Assembly (NCBI GenBank): GCA_020444245.1
Contig: JAHLLI010000008.1
Span: forward strand, 124,001 to 188,000
Reading direction: 5' to 3'
DNA length: 64,000 bases
Source of the DNA: Actinomycetales bacterium
GTDB taxonomy: Bacteria > Actinomycetota > Actinomycetes > Actinomycetales > Cellulomonadaceae
Shown here: positions 7,946 through 15,003 of the stretch, piece by piece
How positions within the stretch are numbered: position 1 is the first letter of the stretch
How the letters are laid out: the number at the start of each line of letters is the position of its first letter
Notes under the pieces: model-generated
Database searches by the model: none
Told to the model about the DNA's origin: nothing
Seen by the model: the letters and a program-made list of their open reading frames with translations, nothing else
Made by a program: the position numbers and the translations under genes

Positions 7946-8920
7946 ATGGACGCCGTCAACTTCGGGGTGCTCGGGGCGTCGGGGTTCGCGCTCGCGCACA
8001 CCGCCCGGGCGATCAACGAGGCCGAGGGCGCGCGGCTCGCGGCCCTGGCCACGTCCTCGCCCGCCAAGGCGGCCCCGTTCCAGGCGTTCGCGCCCGACCT
8101 GACCGTGCACGACTCCTACGAGGCGCTGCTGGCCGACCCGTCGATCGAGGCGGTCTACATCCCGCTGCCCAACCACCTGCACGTGGAGTGGACGCTCAAG
8201 GCGCTCGAGGCCGGCAAGCACGTGCTGTGCGAGAAGCCGATCGCCATGCAGGCGGACCAGATCGACGCGCTCATCGAGGCGCGGGACCGCACGGGGCAGT
8301 TCGCCACCGAGGCGTACATGATCGTGCACCACCCGCAGTGGCAGCTGGTCCGGCGCCTGATCGACGAGGGCGCGATCGGTGCCGTCCGGCACGTCGACAC
8401 GGTGCAGACCTTCGACGTCGGCGCGGACGTGACCAACATCCGCAACCGTCCGGAGACCGGCGGCGGCTCGATCTCGGACGTCGGGGTCTACACCTACGGC
8501 TCGGTCCGGTTCGCGGCCCGTGCCGAGCCGGTCGAGCTCAGCTCGCGGATCCGCCGGGAGAACGGCGTGGACGTGTGGGCGCACGTGGTGGGCACGATGG
8601 CGCACGACGGTGCCGAGTTCACGTTCGCCTCCACCACCTCCACGCGGCTGCCCAACCGCCAGGAGGCGGTGTTCCAGGGCGAGGACGGGATGATCCGGGT
8701 CACCGTGCCGTGCAACGCCGGCGTGGTCGGCGAGGCGCAGGTGCACCTGGTGCGCGGCGACGTCACGCTGGTCGAGCGGTTCCCGACGGTGCGCCAGTAC
8801 GTGCTCCAGGCGCAGAACTTCGTCGCGACGGTGCGCGAGGGCGCGCCGTACCCGTGGTCGCTCGAGGACGCCAAGGGCACGCAGGCGATGATCGACCTGG
8901 TCCTCGCGAACGAGATGTGA
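7946..8920 (+). CDS. Gfo/Idh/MocA family oxidoreductase
   Basis: This 324-residue NAD(P)-dependent sugar or cyclitol dehydrogenase has the N-terminal Rossmann fold ([14 protein letters not shown]), the strand [14 protein letters not shown] and the family hallmark CEKPIAM, whose Lys takes part in catalysis. The C-terminal alpha/beta domain includes [12 protein letters not shown], with the Asp that usually helps bind substrate. The chemistry is oxidation or reduction of a hydroxyl on a sugar-like ring, but the substrate cannot be called. The ATG has a good site (GGAGGG). A TAGGCT -10 element near 7890 gives a leader of about 50 nt. The next gene starts 54 nt downstream. Confidence 0.9.
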   Translation: MDAVNFGVLGASGFALAHTARAINEAEGARLAALATSSPAKAAPFQAFAPDLTVHDSYEALLADPSIEAVYIPLPNHLHVEWTLKALEAGKHVLCEKPIAMQADQIDALIEARDRTGQFATEAYMIVHHPQWQLVRRLIDEGAIGAVRHVDTVQTFDVGADVTNIRNRPETGGGSISDVGVYTYGSVRFAARAEPVELSSRIRRENGVDVWAHVVGTMAHDGAEFTFASTTSTRLPNRQEAVFQGEDGMIRVTVPCNAGVVGEAQVHLVRGDVTLVERFPTVRQYVLQAQNFVATVREGAPYPWSLEDAKGTQAMIDLVLANEM

Positions 8921-8974
8921 TCGGTCGGGCCCAGGGTCTACCGCCCGGGACCGGTCCCGGGTGACGATCGTGGT

Positions 8975-9712
8975 GTGACCGACGCGCTGCCGCCCGGAGA
9001 GCTCCGGGCCCTGTGGGACTTCGACGACCCGGTCGGGTCGGAGGCCGTGCTGCGCGCCGCGGCTGACGGGTCCTCGACGGCGCCGGGCCGCCAGGCGGAG
9101 CTGCTCACCCAGGTCGCGCGGTCGATGGGGCTCCAGGAGCGCTTCGACGAGGCCCACCGGATGCTCGACGCCCTCGACCCGACCACGCCGGCCGTCGCGG
9201 TGCGGGTGCTCCTCGAGCGCGGCCGGCTGTACCGCACCGCCGGGGACCTGCCGGCCGCGGTGTCCTCGTTCGAGGCGGCCGCGGCGGCGGCGCAGCGCGC
9301 GGGACTGCCGGTGCTCGAGGCGGACGCCCTGCACATGCTCGCCCTTGCCGACGAGGACCGGGCCCCGGTGTGGACCTCCCAGGCGCTCGGGCTCGTGCAC
9401 GGGTCGTCCGACCCGGAGGTCCAGCGCTGGGCGGTCGCCCTGGAGAACAACCACGCGTGGTTCCTCATGGAGCGCGGGCGCGCCCTGGACGCGCTCACCC
9501 ACTTCCGCGCCGCGCACGACGCGGCGGTGGCGGTGGGCTCGCCCGACCAGGAACGGATCGCCCGGTGGGCCGTCGCGCGCTGCCTGCGCGAGCTCGGCCG
9601 GGTGACCGAGGCGCTGGAGATCCAGCGCGGGCTCGTCGACGAGGGGCACGAGACGCCCTACGTGACCGAGGAGATCGCGACCCTCGAGAACCTCATCGGC
9701 CGGGCCGACTGA
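8975..9712 (+). CDS. Tetratricopeptide-repeat protein
   Basis: This 245-residue soluble protein is made largely of helical pairs that fit TPR-type repeats: ERFDEAHRMLDALDP, YRTAGDLPAAVSSFEAAAAA, MERGRALDALTHFRAAHDAA and LRELGRVTEALEIQRGLVDE. Such repeats normally act as protein-binding scaffolds. No catalytic domain is attached. The GTG start has no clear ribosome site and is probably leaderless (GACGAT 6 nt upstream). It lies 54 nt downstream of the dehydrogenase gene; a functional link is not evident. Confidence 0.75.
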   Translation: MTDALPPGELRALWDFDDPVGSEAVLRAAADGSSTAPGRQAELLTQVARSMGLQERFDEAHRMLDALDPTTPAVAVRVLLERGRLYRTAGDLPAAVSSFEAAAAAAQRAGLPVLEADALHMLALADEDRAPVWTSQALGLVHGSSDPEVQRWAVALENNHAWFLMERGRALDALTHFRAAHDAAVAVGSPDQERIARWAVARCLRELGRVTEALEIQRGLVDEGHETPYVTEEIATLENLIGRAD

Positions 9713-9799
9713 CCCGGTCGGCGTGCCACCGCCTGCTCGCGGGGCACGTGCGCGCGACGGTCGTGCGGGTGGGACGTAGCGTGGTCGTCGGGAGGTGTC

Positions 9800-9976
9800 A
9801 TGGGCCAGGGCTCCGACCGCGACCCGACGCTGGACGCGGCTCGCTACCGGGTCGACCGGGACTCCGACGCGCTGCCGCGCGGCGTGGCCGGTCGGGTCGA
9901 GGGAGACGTCGGCGCGTCCGAGGCGCCCACGGAGACCGAGGTCGCGGCCTGGCGCGAACGGCGCGGCCGCTCCTAG
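9800..9976 (+). CDS. Small hypothetical protein, 58 aa
   Basis: This ORF is below the ORF-track cut-off but well supported. The ATG follows a near-ideal ribosome site, GGGAGGTGTC, and a TAGCGT -10 element lies about 20 nt further upstream. The product MGQGSDRDPTLDAARYRVDR and onward is hydrophilic and ends in EVAAWRERRGRS. No membrane segment or known domain is visible. Its TAG stop shares the palindromic CTAG with the stop of the convergent TetR gene. It starts 87 nt after the TPR gene. Function is unknown. Confidence 0.65.
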   Translation: MGQGSDRDPTLDAARYRVDRDSDALPRGVAGRVEGDVGASEAPTETEVAAWRERRGRS

Positions 9977-10593
9977 TGCGGTGGCCTCGAGCCCGCGGCG
10001 GAGCCCGGGCCGGGACCGGTGGCACGTAGTCCACCGTGGACCAGGGCGAGTGTCCGGGCCGTGACCTCGTCGAGCCCCGCGCCGTGCACCACCGCGCGCG
10101 TGGCGCCCTCGATCAGGCCCATGACGAGATCGGCGGTGAGCCCCGGGTCGGGTGCCCCCAGGTCCGCGAGGGCCGCCCGCAGCGGAGCCTGCTGGCCGAG
10201 GTGCAGCTCGGCCAGTCGCGCGGTGCACTCCGCAGGCAGGTCGGCGTCGGCGAGGGCGGACAGCGCGCGGTGCGTGGTGTCGGTCGTGGTGCTCAGGGCC
10301 GTCCGGACGAACGCGTCGACCCGGCCCATCGGGTCGGCCGCCGCGGCGGTGTCGGCGTCGAGCCGCGCGAGGGAGCGCGGCATGAGGTCCTCCACCAGGG
10401 CGGCGATGAGGGCCGGGGCCGAGTCGAAGTACTGGTAGACGCTCGAGCGGGCGAGCCCGGCCTGCGCCCCGACGGCGCCGATCGTGACGGCCTCCACGCC
10501 GCTCTCGGCCAGGAGGCTCTCGGCCGCGTCCAGGAGGGCCCGACGCCGGCGGCGGTGGTGCTCGGCGACGGTGGGCGCGTCGATCTTCGGCAT
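9973..10593 (-). CDS. TetR-family repressor of the adjacent DHA2 exporter
   Basis: This 206-residue protein has a TetR helix-turn-helix at residues ~15-60: RRRALLDAAESLLAESGVEA, then GAVGAQAGLARSSVYQYFDS. The C-terminal domain is all-helical and would bind a small ligand. The ATG at 10593 is preferred over the GTG six bases upstream because the latter lies inside the ribosome site (GGGAGGTG). The gene diverges from a drug-type MFS exporter with 72 bp between starts. A TATCG-T-CGATA palindrome sits in that interval. The natural reading is that this repressor controls the exporter and itself. Confidence 0.88.
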   Translation of the reverse strand: MPKIDAPTVAEHHRRRRRALLDAAESLLAESGVEAVTIGAVGAQAGLARSSVYQYFDSAPALIAALVEDLMPRSLARLDADTAAAADPMGRVDAFVRTALSTTTDTTHRALSALADADLPAECTARLAELHLGQQAPLRAALADLGAPDPGLTADLVMGLIEGATRAVVHGAGLDEVTARTLALVHGGLRATGPGPGSAAGSRPPH

Positions 10594-10645
10594 CGCCACC
10601 TCCCGTCCCTATGGCCGTCGAGCCCCTCGACTTGATGCCGACAGT

Positions 10646-10656
10646 ATCGTCGATAA
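10646..10656. promoter_or_regulatory. Putative TetR operator
   Basis: TATCGTCGATA is an 11-bp palindrome (5-bp arms, 1-bp centre) in the interval between the divergent TetR and DHA2 genes. It ends just before the TAAGAT -10 box of the exporter, so a bound repressor would block that promoter. The arms are short, so the call is tentative. Confidence 0.4.
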
Positions 10657-10665
10657 GATGCCGAC

Positions 10666-12270
10666 GTGAGTGTCGAGAAAAACGTGTCCTTCCCCCACCG
10701 CTGGTGGGCCCTTGCCGCCGTCGCCCTCGGGGTGTCGCTGATCATCATGGACGCGACGGTGGTCAACGTCGCCCTCCCGGTGATCATCGAGGACCTCGGC
10801 CTCAGTGCGACCCAGGCCGAGTGGATGAACGCGATCTACTCCTTGGTGTTCGCCGCGTTGCTGCTGACCGTCGGGCGGGTGGGCGACCTGTACGGCCGGC
10901 GACGCATCTTCGCCGCGGGCATGACCGTGTTCGTCCTGGCCAGCATCGCTGCGGGCGCCTCCGGCTCCGCCGAGGTGCTGATCGGGGCCCGGCTGATCCA
11001 GGGCATCGGGGCCGCGATGATCCTGCCCGCGACGTTGTCGACCCTGAACGCGGTGTTCGTCGGCCGCGAGCGGGCGATCGCGTTCGCCGTCTGGGGTTCG
11101 ACGATCGGTGGCATGGCCGCCGTGGGGCCACTCGTGGGGGGTTGGCTGACCACTGACGTGTCCTGGCGCTGGGCGTTCTGGCTGAGCGTCCCGGTGGGGC
11201 TCGCCGTGCTCGCCGGCATCGCCTGGGCGGTCCCCGAGACGCGGGACGAGACCGCGGGGCGAGGCCTCGACTGGGGCGGCGTGGCGCTCTCGGCGGTGGG
11301 CATGGGCGCCATCGTCTTCGCGCTGATCGAGAGCCGGACGTACGGCTGGTGGCGGCAGGGCTCCGGTGCGATCTCGCCGGTGCCGATCGCCCTGGTGGGC
11401 GGCGTCGCGCTGATGGCGGCCTTCGTCGCGCTCCAGCGCACCCGGCGCCGGGCGGGACGCGTCGTGCTCGTCGACCTGCGGCTGCTCGGGATCCGCTCGT
11501 TCCGGTTCGGCTCGATCGCCGCGCTGATCGTGGCGCTCGGCGAGTTCGGGCTGATCTTCACCCTGCCGCTGCTGCTGCAGAACGCGCTCGGGTACTCGGC
11601 GCTCGGGACCGGGTGGCTCATCGTCAGCCTGGCCGTCGGGACGTTCCTGGTCTCGGGTGCCACGCCGGAGCTCACGGCAGCCCTGGGCGGGCGGGCCGTG
11701 GTGCGGATCGGGCTCGCGCTCGAGGCCGTCGCGGTCGGCGGGCTCGCGCTGACGCTGACCGCGACGATCGGCACCTGGGCGATCGCGGGATGGCTGTTCC
11801 TCTACGGCGCGGGGGTCGGGATGGCCACCGCGCAGCTGACCAGCGTGATCCTCGCCGAGGTGCCGGTCGCCGAGTCCGGCCAGGCCTCGGGGCTGCAGAG
11901 CACCTTCCGTCAGCTCGGCTCCGCGCTGGGCGTGGCGGTGCTGGGCACGCTCCTGCTCACCACGCTCGGCTCCGCCACCAGCACGAGGCTCGCGGACGCC
12001 GGCGTCCCTGCCGCGCAGCGCGACCAGGTGGTGCAGGTCGTGACCGGTTCGGCCGGCTCGGCGATCCCCGGGCTCCAGGCGGACCCGACGACCGCGCCCG
12101 CGGGTGACGCGGCCGCGGCGGCGATGATCCACGCGAGCAAGGTCACCACCGGCGGCGCCGCGCTGGTGATCGCCCTCGGGCTCGCGGCCACCTGGGCGCT
12201 GCCCTTCGTGGCGCCGCCCGAGCGCCGGCCCCGCAACCGGCGCAAGCCCGAGCGCAGCACCGCGTCCTGA
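10666..12270 (+). CDS. DHA2-type MFS drug exporter
   Basis: This 534-residue membrane protein is a 14-TM DHA2 (EmrB/QacA-like) proton-driven exporter. The first span carries the family motif SLIIMDATVVNVALPVI, including the acidic residue that binds protons or cations. Motif A appears as RVGDLYGRRRIF, and motif C-like glycine-rich sequence follows in TM5 (AAVGPLVGGWLT). The GTG start is leaderless: TAAGAT, 6 nt, GTG. It diverges from a TetR gene that probably represses it. The substrate is unknown; such pumps usually export hydrophobic or cationic toxicants or biosynthetic products. Confidence 0.92.
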   Translation: MSVEKNVSFPHRWWALAAVALGVSLIIMDATVVNVALPVIIEDLGLSATQAEWMNAIYSLVFAALLLTVGRVGDLYGRRRIFAAGMTVFVLASIAAGASGSAEVLIGARLIQGIGAAMILPATLSTLNAVFVGRERAIAFAVWGSTIGGMAAVGPLVGGWLTTDVSWRWAFWLSVPVGLAVLAGIAWAVPETRDETAGRGLDWGGVALSAVGMGAIVFALIESRTYGWWRQGSGAISPVPIALVGGVALMAAFVALQRTRRRAGRVVLVDLRLLGIRSFRFGSIAALIVALGEFGLIFTLPLLLQNALGYSALGTGWLIVSLAVGTFLVSGATPELTAALGGRAVVRIGLALEAVAVGGLALTLTATIGTWAIAGWLFLYGAGVGMATAQLTSVILAEVPVAESGQASGLQSTFRQLGSALGVAVLGTLLLTTLGSATSTRLADAGVPAAQRDQVVQVVTGSAGSAIPGLQADPTTAPAGDAAAAAMIHASKVTTGGAALVIALGLAATWALPFVAPPERRPRNRRKPERSTAS

Positions 12271-12285
12271 CGGTCGGCGCGGGCG

Positions 12286-12906
12286 CTACTCGAAGCGGCT
12301 CGGGTCCCCCGCGCCCACCCTGACGACCTCGGGCTCCGGTCCGGACCAGTCGATCACCGTGGTGAGCTCGGGGTTCACGGGGCCGGCGTCGATCACTGCG
12401 TCGACCGCGTGGTCGAGCTCCTCCTTGACCGTCCAGGCGTCCGTGGGCGGCTCGTCCGCGCCGGGCAGCAGCAGCGTGGAGGACAGCAACGGCTCCCCGA
12501 GCTCGCGGACCAGGGCGAGCGCCACCGGGTGGGAGGGGATGCGCACCCCGACGGTCCGCTTCCTCGGGTGGGCGAGACGGCGCGGGACCTCCTTGGTGGC
12601 CGGCAGGATGAACGTGAACGGCCCGGGCGTGCTCGACTTGATCGCGCGGAACTGGATGTTGTCCAGGTAGACGAACCGGCCGAGCTGGGCGAAGTCGGAG
12701 CACACCAGCGTGAAGTGGTGGCGCTCGGACAGGCCGCGGATGCGCCGGATCCGGTCCGCCGCAGTGTGGCTGTCCAGGTGCGCGCCGAAGGCGAACCCGG
12801 TGTCGGTCGGGTACACCACCAGTGCGTCGTCGCGCAGCATCGCGACCACCTGCGCGACCGCGCGGGGCTGCGGGTCGTGCGGGTGCATCTCGACGAACCT
12901 GGCCAT
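12286..12906 (-). CDS. yciO: YciO-type YrdC/Sua5-domain protein
   Basis: This 206-residue protein matches YciO in length and along its whole chain, rather than the tRNA-modifying TsaC/Sua5. Diagnostic stretches are VVYPTDTGFAFG, the KSSTPGPFTFILPATKEVP loop with KxR-like basic residues, and TVGVRIPSHPVAL. The C-terminus keeps TTVIDW and VRVGAGDPSRF. YrdC-fold proteins bind ATP and threonylcarbamoyl-AMP; YciO itself has only a weak or uncertain role in tRNA threonylcarbamoylation. The ATG at 12906 is leaderless (TACCCT, 6 nt, ATG), and the ORF-track extension upstream runs into the intergenic repeat. It converges with the DHA2 gene, 15 nt apart. Confidence 0.88.
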   Translation of the reverse strand: MARFVEMHPHDPQPRAVAQVVAMLRDDALVVYPTDTGFAFGAHLDSHTAADRIRRIRGLSERHHFTLVCSDFAQLGRFVYLDNIQFRAIKSSTPGPFTFILPATKEVPRRLAHPRKRTVGVRIPSHPVALALVRELGEPLLSSTLLLPGADEPPTDAWTVKEELDHAVDAVIDAGPVNPELTTVIDWSGPEPEVVRVGAGDPSRFE

Positions 12907-12950
12907 GCGACGAGGGTAGGCCCGCGACCGGCCCGTCGGGCCGGCACGCT

Positions 12951-13040
12951 CGTTCGCATGCGTACACGTGCGCGCGCTCGTCCGGCGGGGCGTTCGAACG
13001 TGCGCCGGAGCTCGCATGCGAACACCTGGGCGGGAGGGGC
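12951..13040. repeat. Two-palindrome intergenic element, copy A
   Basis: This ~90-bp sequence lies between the second TetR gene and yciO. It contains GTTCGCATGCGTAC at 12952 and GCTCGCATGCGAAC at 13010, both near the perfect palindrome GTTCGCATGCGAAC, with starts exactly 58 bp apart. A GTTCGAAC palindrome lies between them. A second copy with the same 58-bp geometry is at 14842-14931. The first 46 bp of the two copies differ at only about four positions. Confidence 0.75.
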
Positions 13041-13063
13041 GGACGTGGCGAGAACCGCCGCGC

Positions 13064-13768
13064 TCAGGCGGGGATCAGGCCCAGCAGGCCGCCCAGCAGG
13101 CGCATCTCGTGGTCGAAGAACGCTGCGGGGTCGTCCAGGACGTCGAACGTCCGGTGCCCGAACACCTCGAACGACACCGCGCCGAACAGGTGCGTCCAGC
13201 CGATCAGACCACGCACGACCATCGAGTCCGGCACCTCGGGCGGCATCGTCGCGCGCAGTGGGGCGATCGCGGCGTGCATCCGCTCGGCGTCCGCCCCTGG
13301 CGCCGGCACCGGCAGCCCGGCGGCGAGCGCGTCGCCCAGCAGCGCCATGAGCAGGCGGGGGATCCGGGTCGCCGGCCCGACGGTGTCCTGCGGTGCGGCG
13401 TACCCGGGCACGGGCGAGCCGTAGATCAGCGCGTACTCCTGCGGGTTGGCCAGCGCCCAGTCGCGTGTGGCGTGGCAGATGGCCATCCAGCGCTCCGCCG
13501 GTCCCGCGTCGTGCACGGCCGCCTCGGCGGCCTCGGCCGCCTCGCCGAGCGAGTCGTAGCCGGCGATGATCAGCCGGGTCAGCAGCGCGTCCTTGTGCGG
13601 CAGGTAGCGGAACAGGGCCGACGGGGCCATGCCCATCTCGCGGGCCACCGCGCGCAGCGACAGCCCGCCCGGGCCGACCTCGGCCAGCTGGGCGCGCGCG
13701 ACGTCGAGGATCTCGGCCGTGACGGCGTCGCGCGCTCGCTCACGGGCGAGCCTGGCTCGGGGTGGCAC
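13064..13768 (-). CDS. TetR-family regulator with WHG-type C-terminal domain
   Basis: This 234-residue regulator has a TetR helix-turn-helix at about 15-60: TAEILDVARAQLAEVGPGGL, then AVAREMGMAPSALFRYLPHK. The C-terminal half, with YALIYGSPVPGYAAPQDTV, fits the WHG ligand-binding domain seen in many actinobacterial TetR proteins. The GTG at 13768 is preferred over the upstream ORF-track start because a CAGGAT hexamer lies 6 nt ahead, and the upstream extension (SFTASGQDGP) looks non-coding. It diverges from the NAD-dependent epimerase gene, with a GAACACTGTTC palindrome in the shared interval, so control of that gene is likely. Confidence 0.85.
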   Translation of the reverse strand: MPPRARLARERARDAVTAEILDVARAQLAEVGPGGLSLRAVAREMGMAPSALFRYLPHKDALLTRLIIAGYDSLGEAAEAAEAAVHDAGPAERWMAICHATRDWALANPQEYALIYGSPVPGYAAPQDTVGPATRIPRLLMALLGDALAAGLPVPAPGADAERMHAAIAPLRATMPPEVPDSMVVRGLIGWTHLFGAVSFEVFGHRTFDVLDDPAAFFDHEMRLLGGLLGLIPA

Positions 13769-13863
13769 GGGCCCATCCTGCCCCGACGCGGTGAACGACG
13801 ACAACGGATGCGACCAGCGCTCGCGTCCCAGATCGACGCTCTTGACGTCCGGCCCATCGCCGA

Positions 13864-13874
13864 GAACACTGTTC
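13864..13874. promoter_or_regulatory. Putative operator between TetR and epimerase genes
   Basis: GAACACTGTTC is an 11-bp palindrome (5-bp arms, 1-bp centre), 33 bp upstream of the epimerase start codon in the divergent promoter region. It is a reasonable site for the adjacent TetR protein. Arm length is short, so chance is not excluded. Confidence 0.4.
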
Positions 13875-13906
13875 GCAGTTCAGACCAATGATCTCAGGAG
13901 GGTGGC

Positions 13907-14821
13907 ATGGCACGGTACGTGGTGGTCGGGTCCGGGAACGTCGGGTCCGCGGTGGCCCGCGAGCTGGCCGGGCGTGGCGACGAGGTGCTGCTCGTCTCGC
14001 GGAGCGGCCGTGGGCCGGAGCTCGACGGGGTGCGCCGCGAGGCGGCCGACGCGACGGACGCCGAGCGTCTGGCGCGCCTCGCCTCTGGCGCGGTCGCCCT
14101 GGTCAACGCGGCCAACCCCGCGTACCACCGTTGGCACCTCGACTGGCCGCCGCTCGCCGCCTCGCTGCTGACCGCCGCCGAGCGGTCCGGGGCCGTCCTG
14201 GTGACCGTCGGCAACCTGTACGGCTACGGGCCGGTCGACGTCCCGATGACCGAGGACCTGCCGCTCGTCGCGCAGACCGTCAAGGGGCGGGTCAGGGCCC
14301 GGATGTGGCTTGACGCGCTCGCGGCGCACGAGGCCGGGCGGGTCCGCGCGGTCGAGGTCCGTGGCTCGGACTACCTGTGCCCGGGTGACCAGAGCATGCT
14401 CGGCGACCGCGTGATGGGGCCGCTGCTCGCCGGGCGGCGCACCCGGGTGCTCGGCGACCTCGACCAGCCGCACACCTGGACGTCCGTCCCCGACGTCGCG
14501 CGCCTGGTGGCCGCGGTCGCGCAGGACGAGCGCGCGTGGGGTCGGGCGTGGCACGTCCCGAGCGTCGCTCCGCGCACCCAGCGCGAGGTGCTCACCGACC
14601 TCGGCGCGCAGGCCGGTGTCCCCGTCCGGCCCGGCGTCGTGCCGCGGGCCGCGCTGCGCGCGGCCGGCCTCGCGTCACCGCTGGTGCGCGCGCTGATCGA
14701 GATGCTCTACGAGTTCGACCGCCCGTTCGTGCTGGACTCCACCGACGCGCAGCGCACCTTCGCCCTCGCCCCGACCCCGTGGGAGGACCAGGTCGAGGCC
14801 CACGTCGCCGCCTACCGCTGA
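13907..14821 (+). CDS. NAD-dependent epimerase/dehydratase family protein
   Basis: This 304-residue protein is an extended short-chain dehydrogenase-like Rossmann protein. It opens with the NAD(P)-binding motif VVVGSGNVGSAVARELAGRG. The segment VTVGNLYGYGP holds the tyrosine region that in epimerases is the YxxxK site, but no Lys follows at the usual spacing, so classic catalysis is doubtful. A later stretch, HTWTSVPDVARLVAAVAQD, is the typical substrate-domain signature. The ATG has a strong site (AGGAGGGTGGC). It diverges from a TetR gene. It may be a redox-sensor-like or atypical reductase. Confidence 0.8.
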   Translation: MARYVVVGSGNVGSAVARELAGRGDEVLLVSRSGRGPELDGVRREAADATDAERLARLASGAVALVNAANPAYHRWHLDWPPLAASLLTAAERSGAVLVTVGNLYGYGPVDVPMTEDLPLVAQTVKGRVRARMWLDALAAHEAGRVRAVEVRGSDYLCPGDQSMLGDRVMGPLLAGRRTRVLGDLDQPHTWTSVPDVARLVAAVAQDERAWGRAWHVPSVAPRTQREVLTDLGAQAGVPVRPGVVPRAALRAAGLASPLVRALIEMLYEFDRPFVLDSTDAQRTFALAPTPWEDQVEAHVAAYR

Positions 14822-14841
14822 CACGCCCGCCGCGCGCCGGA

Positions 14842-14931
14842 CGTTCGCATGCGAACACGTGCGCGCGGTCGTCCGGCGGAGGGTTCGCGTGCGCGTTCTG
14901 GTTCGTATGCGAACACGCGGGCGGGGTGGGA
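14842..14931. repeat. Two-palindrome intergenic element, copy B
   Basis: This is the second copy of the element at 12951-13040. It holds the perfect palindrome GTTCGCATGCGAAC at 14843 and GTTCGTATGCGAAC at 14901, again 58 bp apart. It lies between two convergent genes (epimerase and EF-G-like). The conserved tail after the second box is CACGCGGGCGGGG in this copy and CACCTGGGCGGGA in copy A. Confidence 0.75.
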
Positions 14932-14955
14932 GGGCGGCCACGCGGGGGGAGGACG

Positions 14956-14993
14956 CCGACGCGTGCGCACCCCCACGGGCGCGCACGCGTCGG
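14956..14993. terminator. Bidirectional hairpin between epimerase and EF-G-like genes
   Basis: CCGACGCGTGCGC and GCGCACGCGTCGG form a perfect 13-bp stem with a 12-nt loop between two convergent genes. It is a probable bidirectional terminator without a T-tract. Confidence 0.65.
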
Positions 14994-15003
14994 GAGTCGT
15001 CGG

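Noticed and set aside
7889-10228. 779-aa minus-strand ORF
   Set aside because: It is antisense to the Gfo/Idh/MocA and TPR genes, which have clear motifs and ribosome sites.
12907-13025. N-terminal extension of YciO through the repeat element
   Set aside because: The frame is open to 13017, but the added residues look non-coding, lie in the repeated element and would skip the leaderless TACCCT promoter.
12951-14931. GTTCGCATGCGAAC boxes as LexA/SOS sites
   Set aside because: The actinobacterial SOS box has CGAAC and GTTCG half-sites facing inward as CGAAC-N4-GTTCG. Here the order is GTTCG...CGAAC, and the sites lie at gene 3' ends, not promoters.
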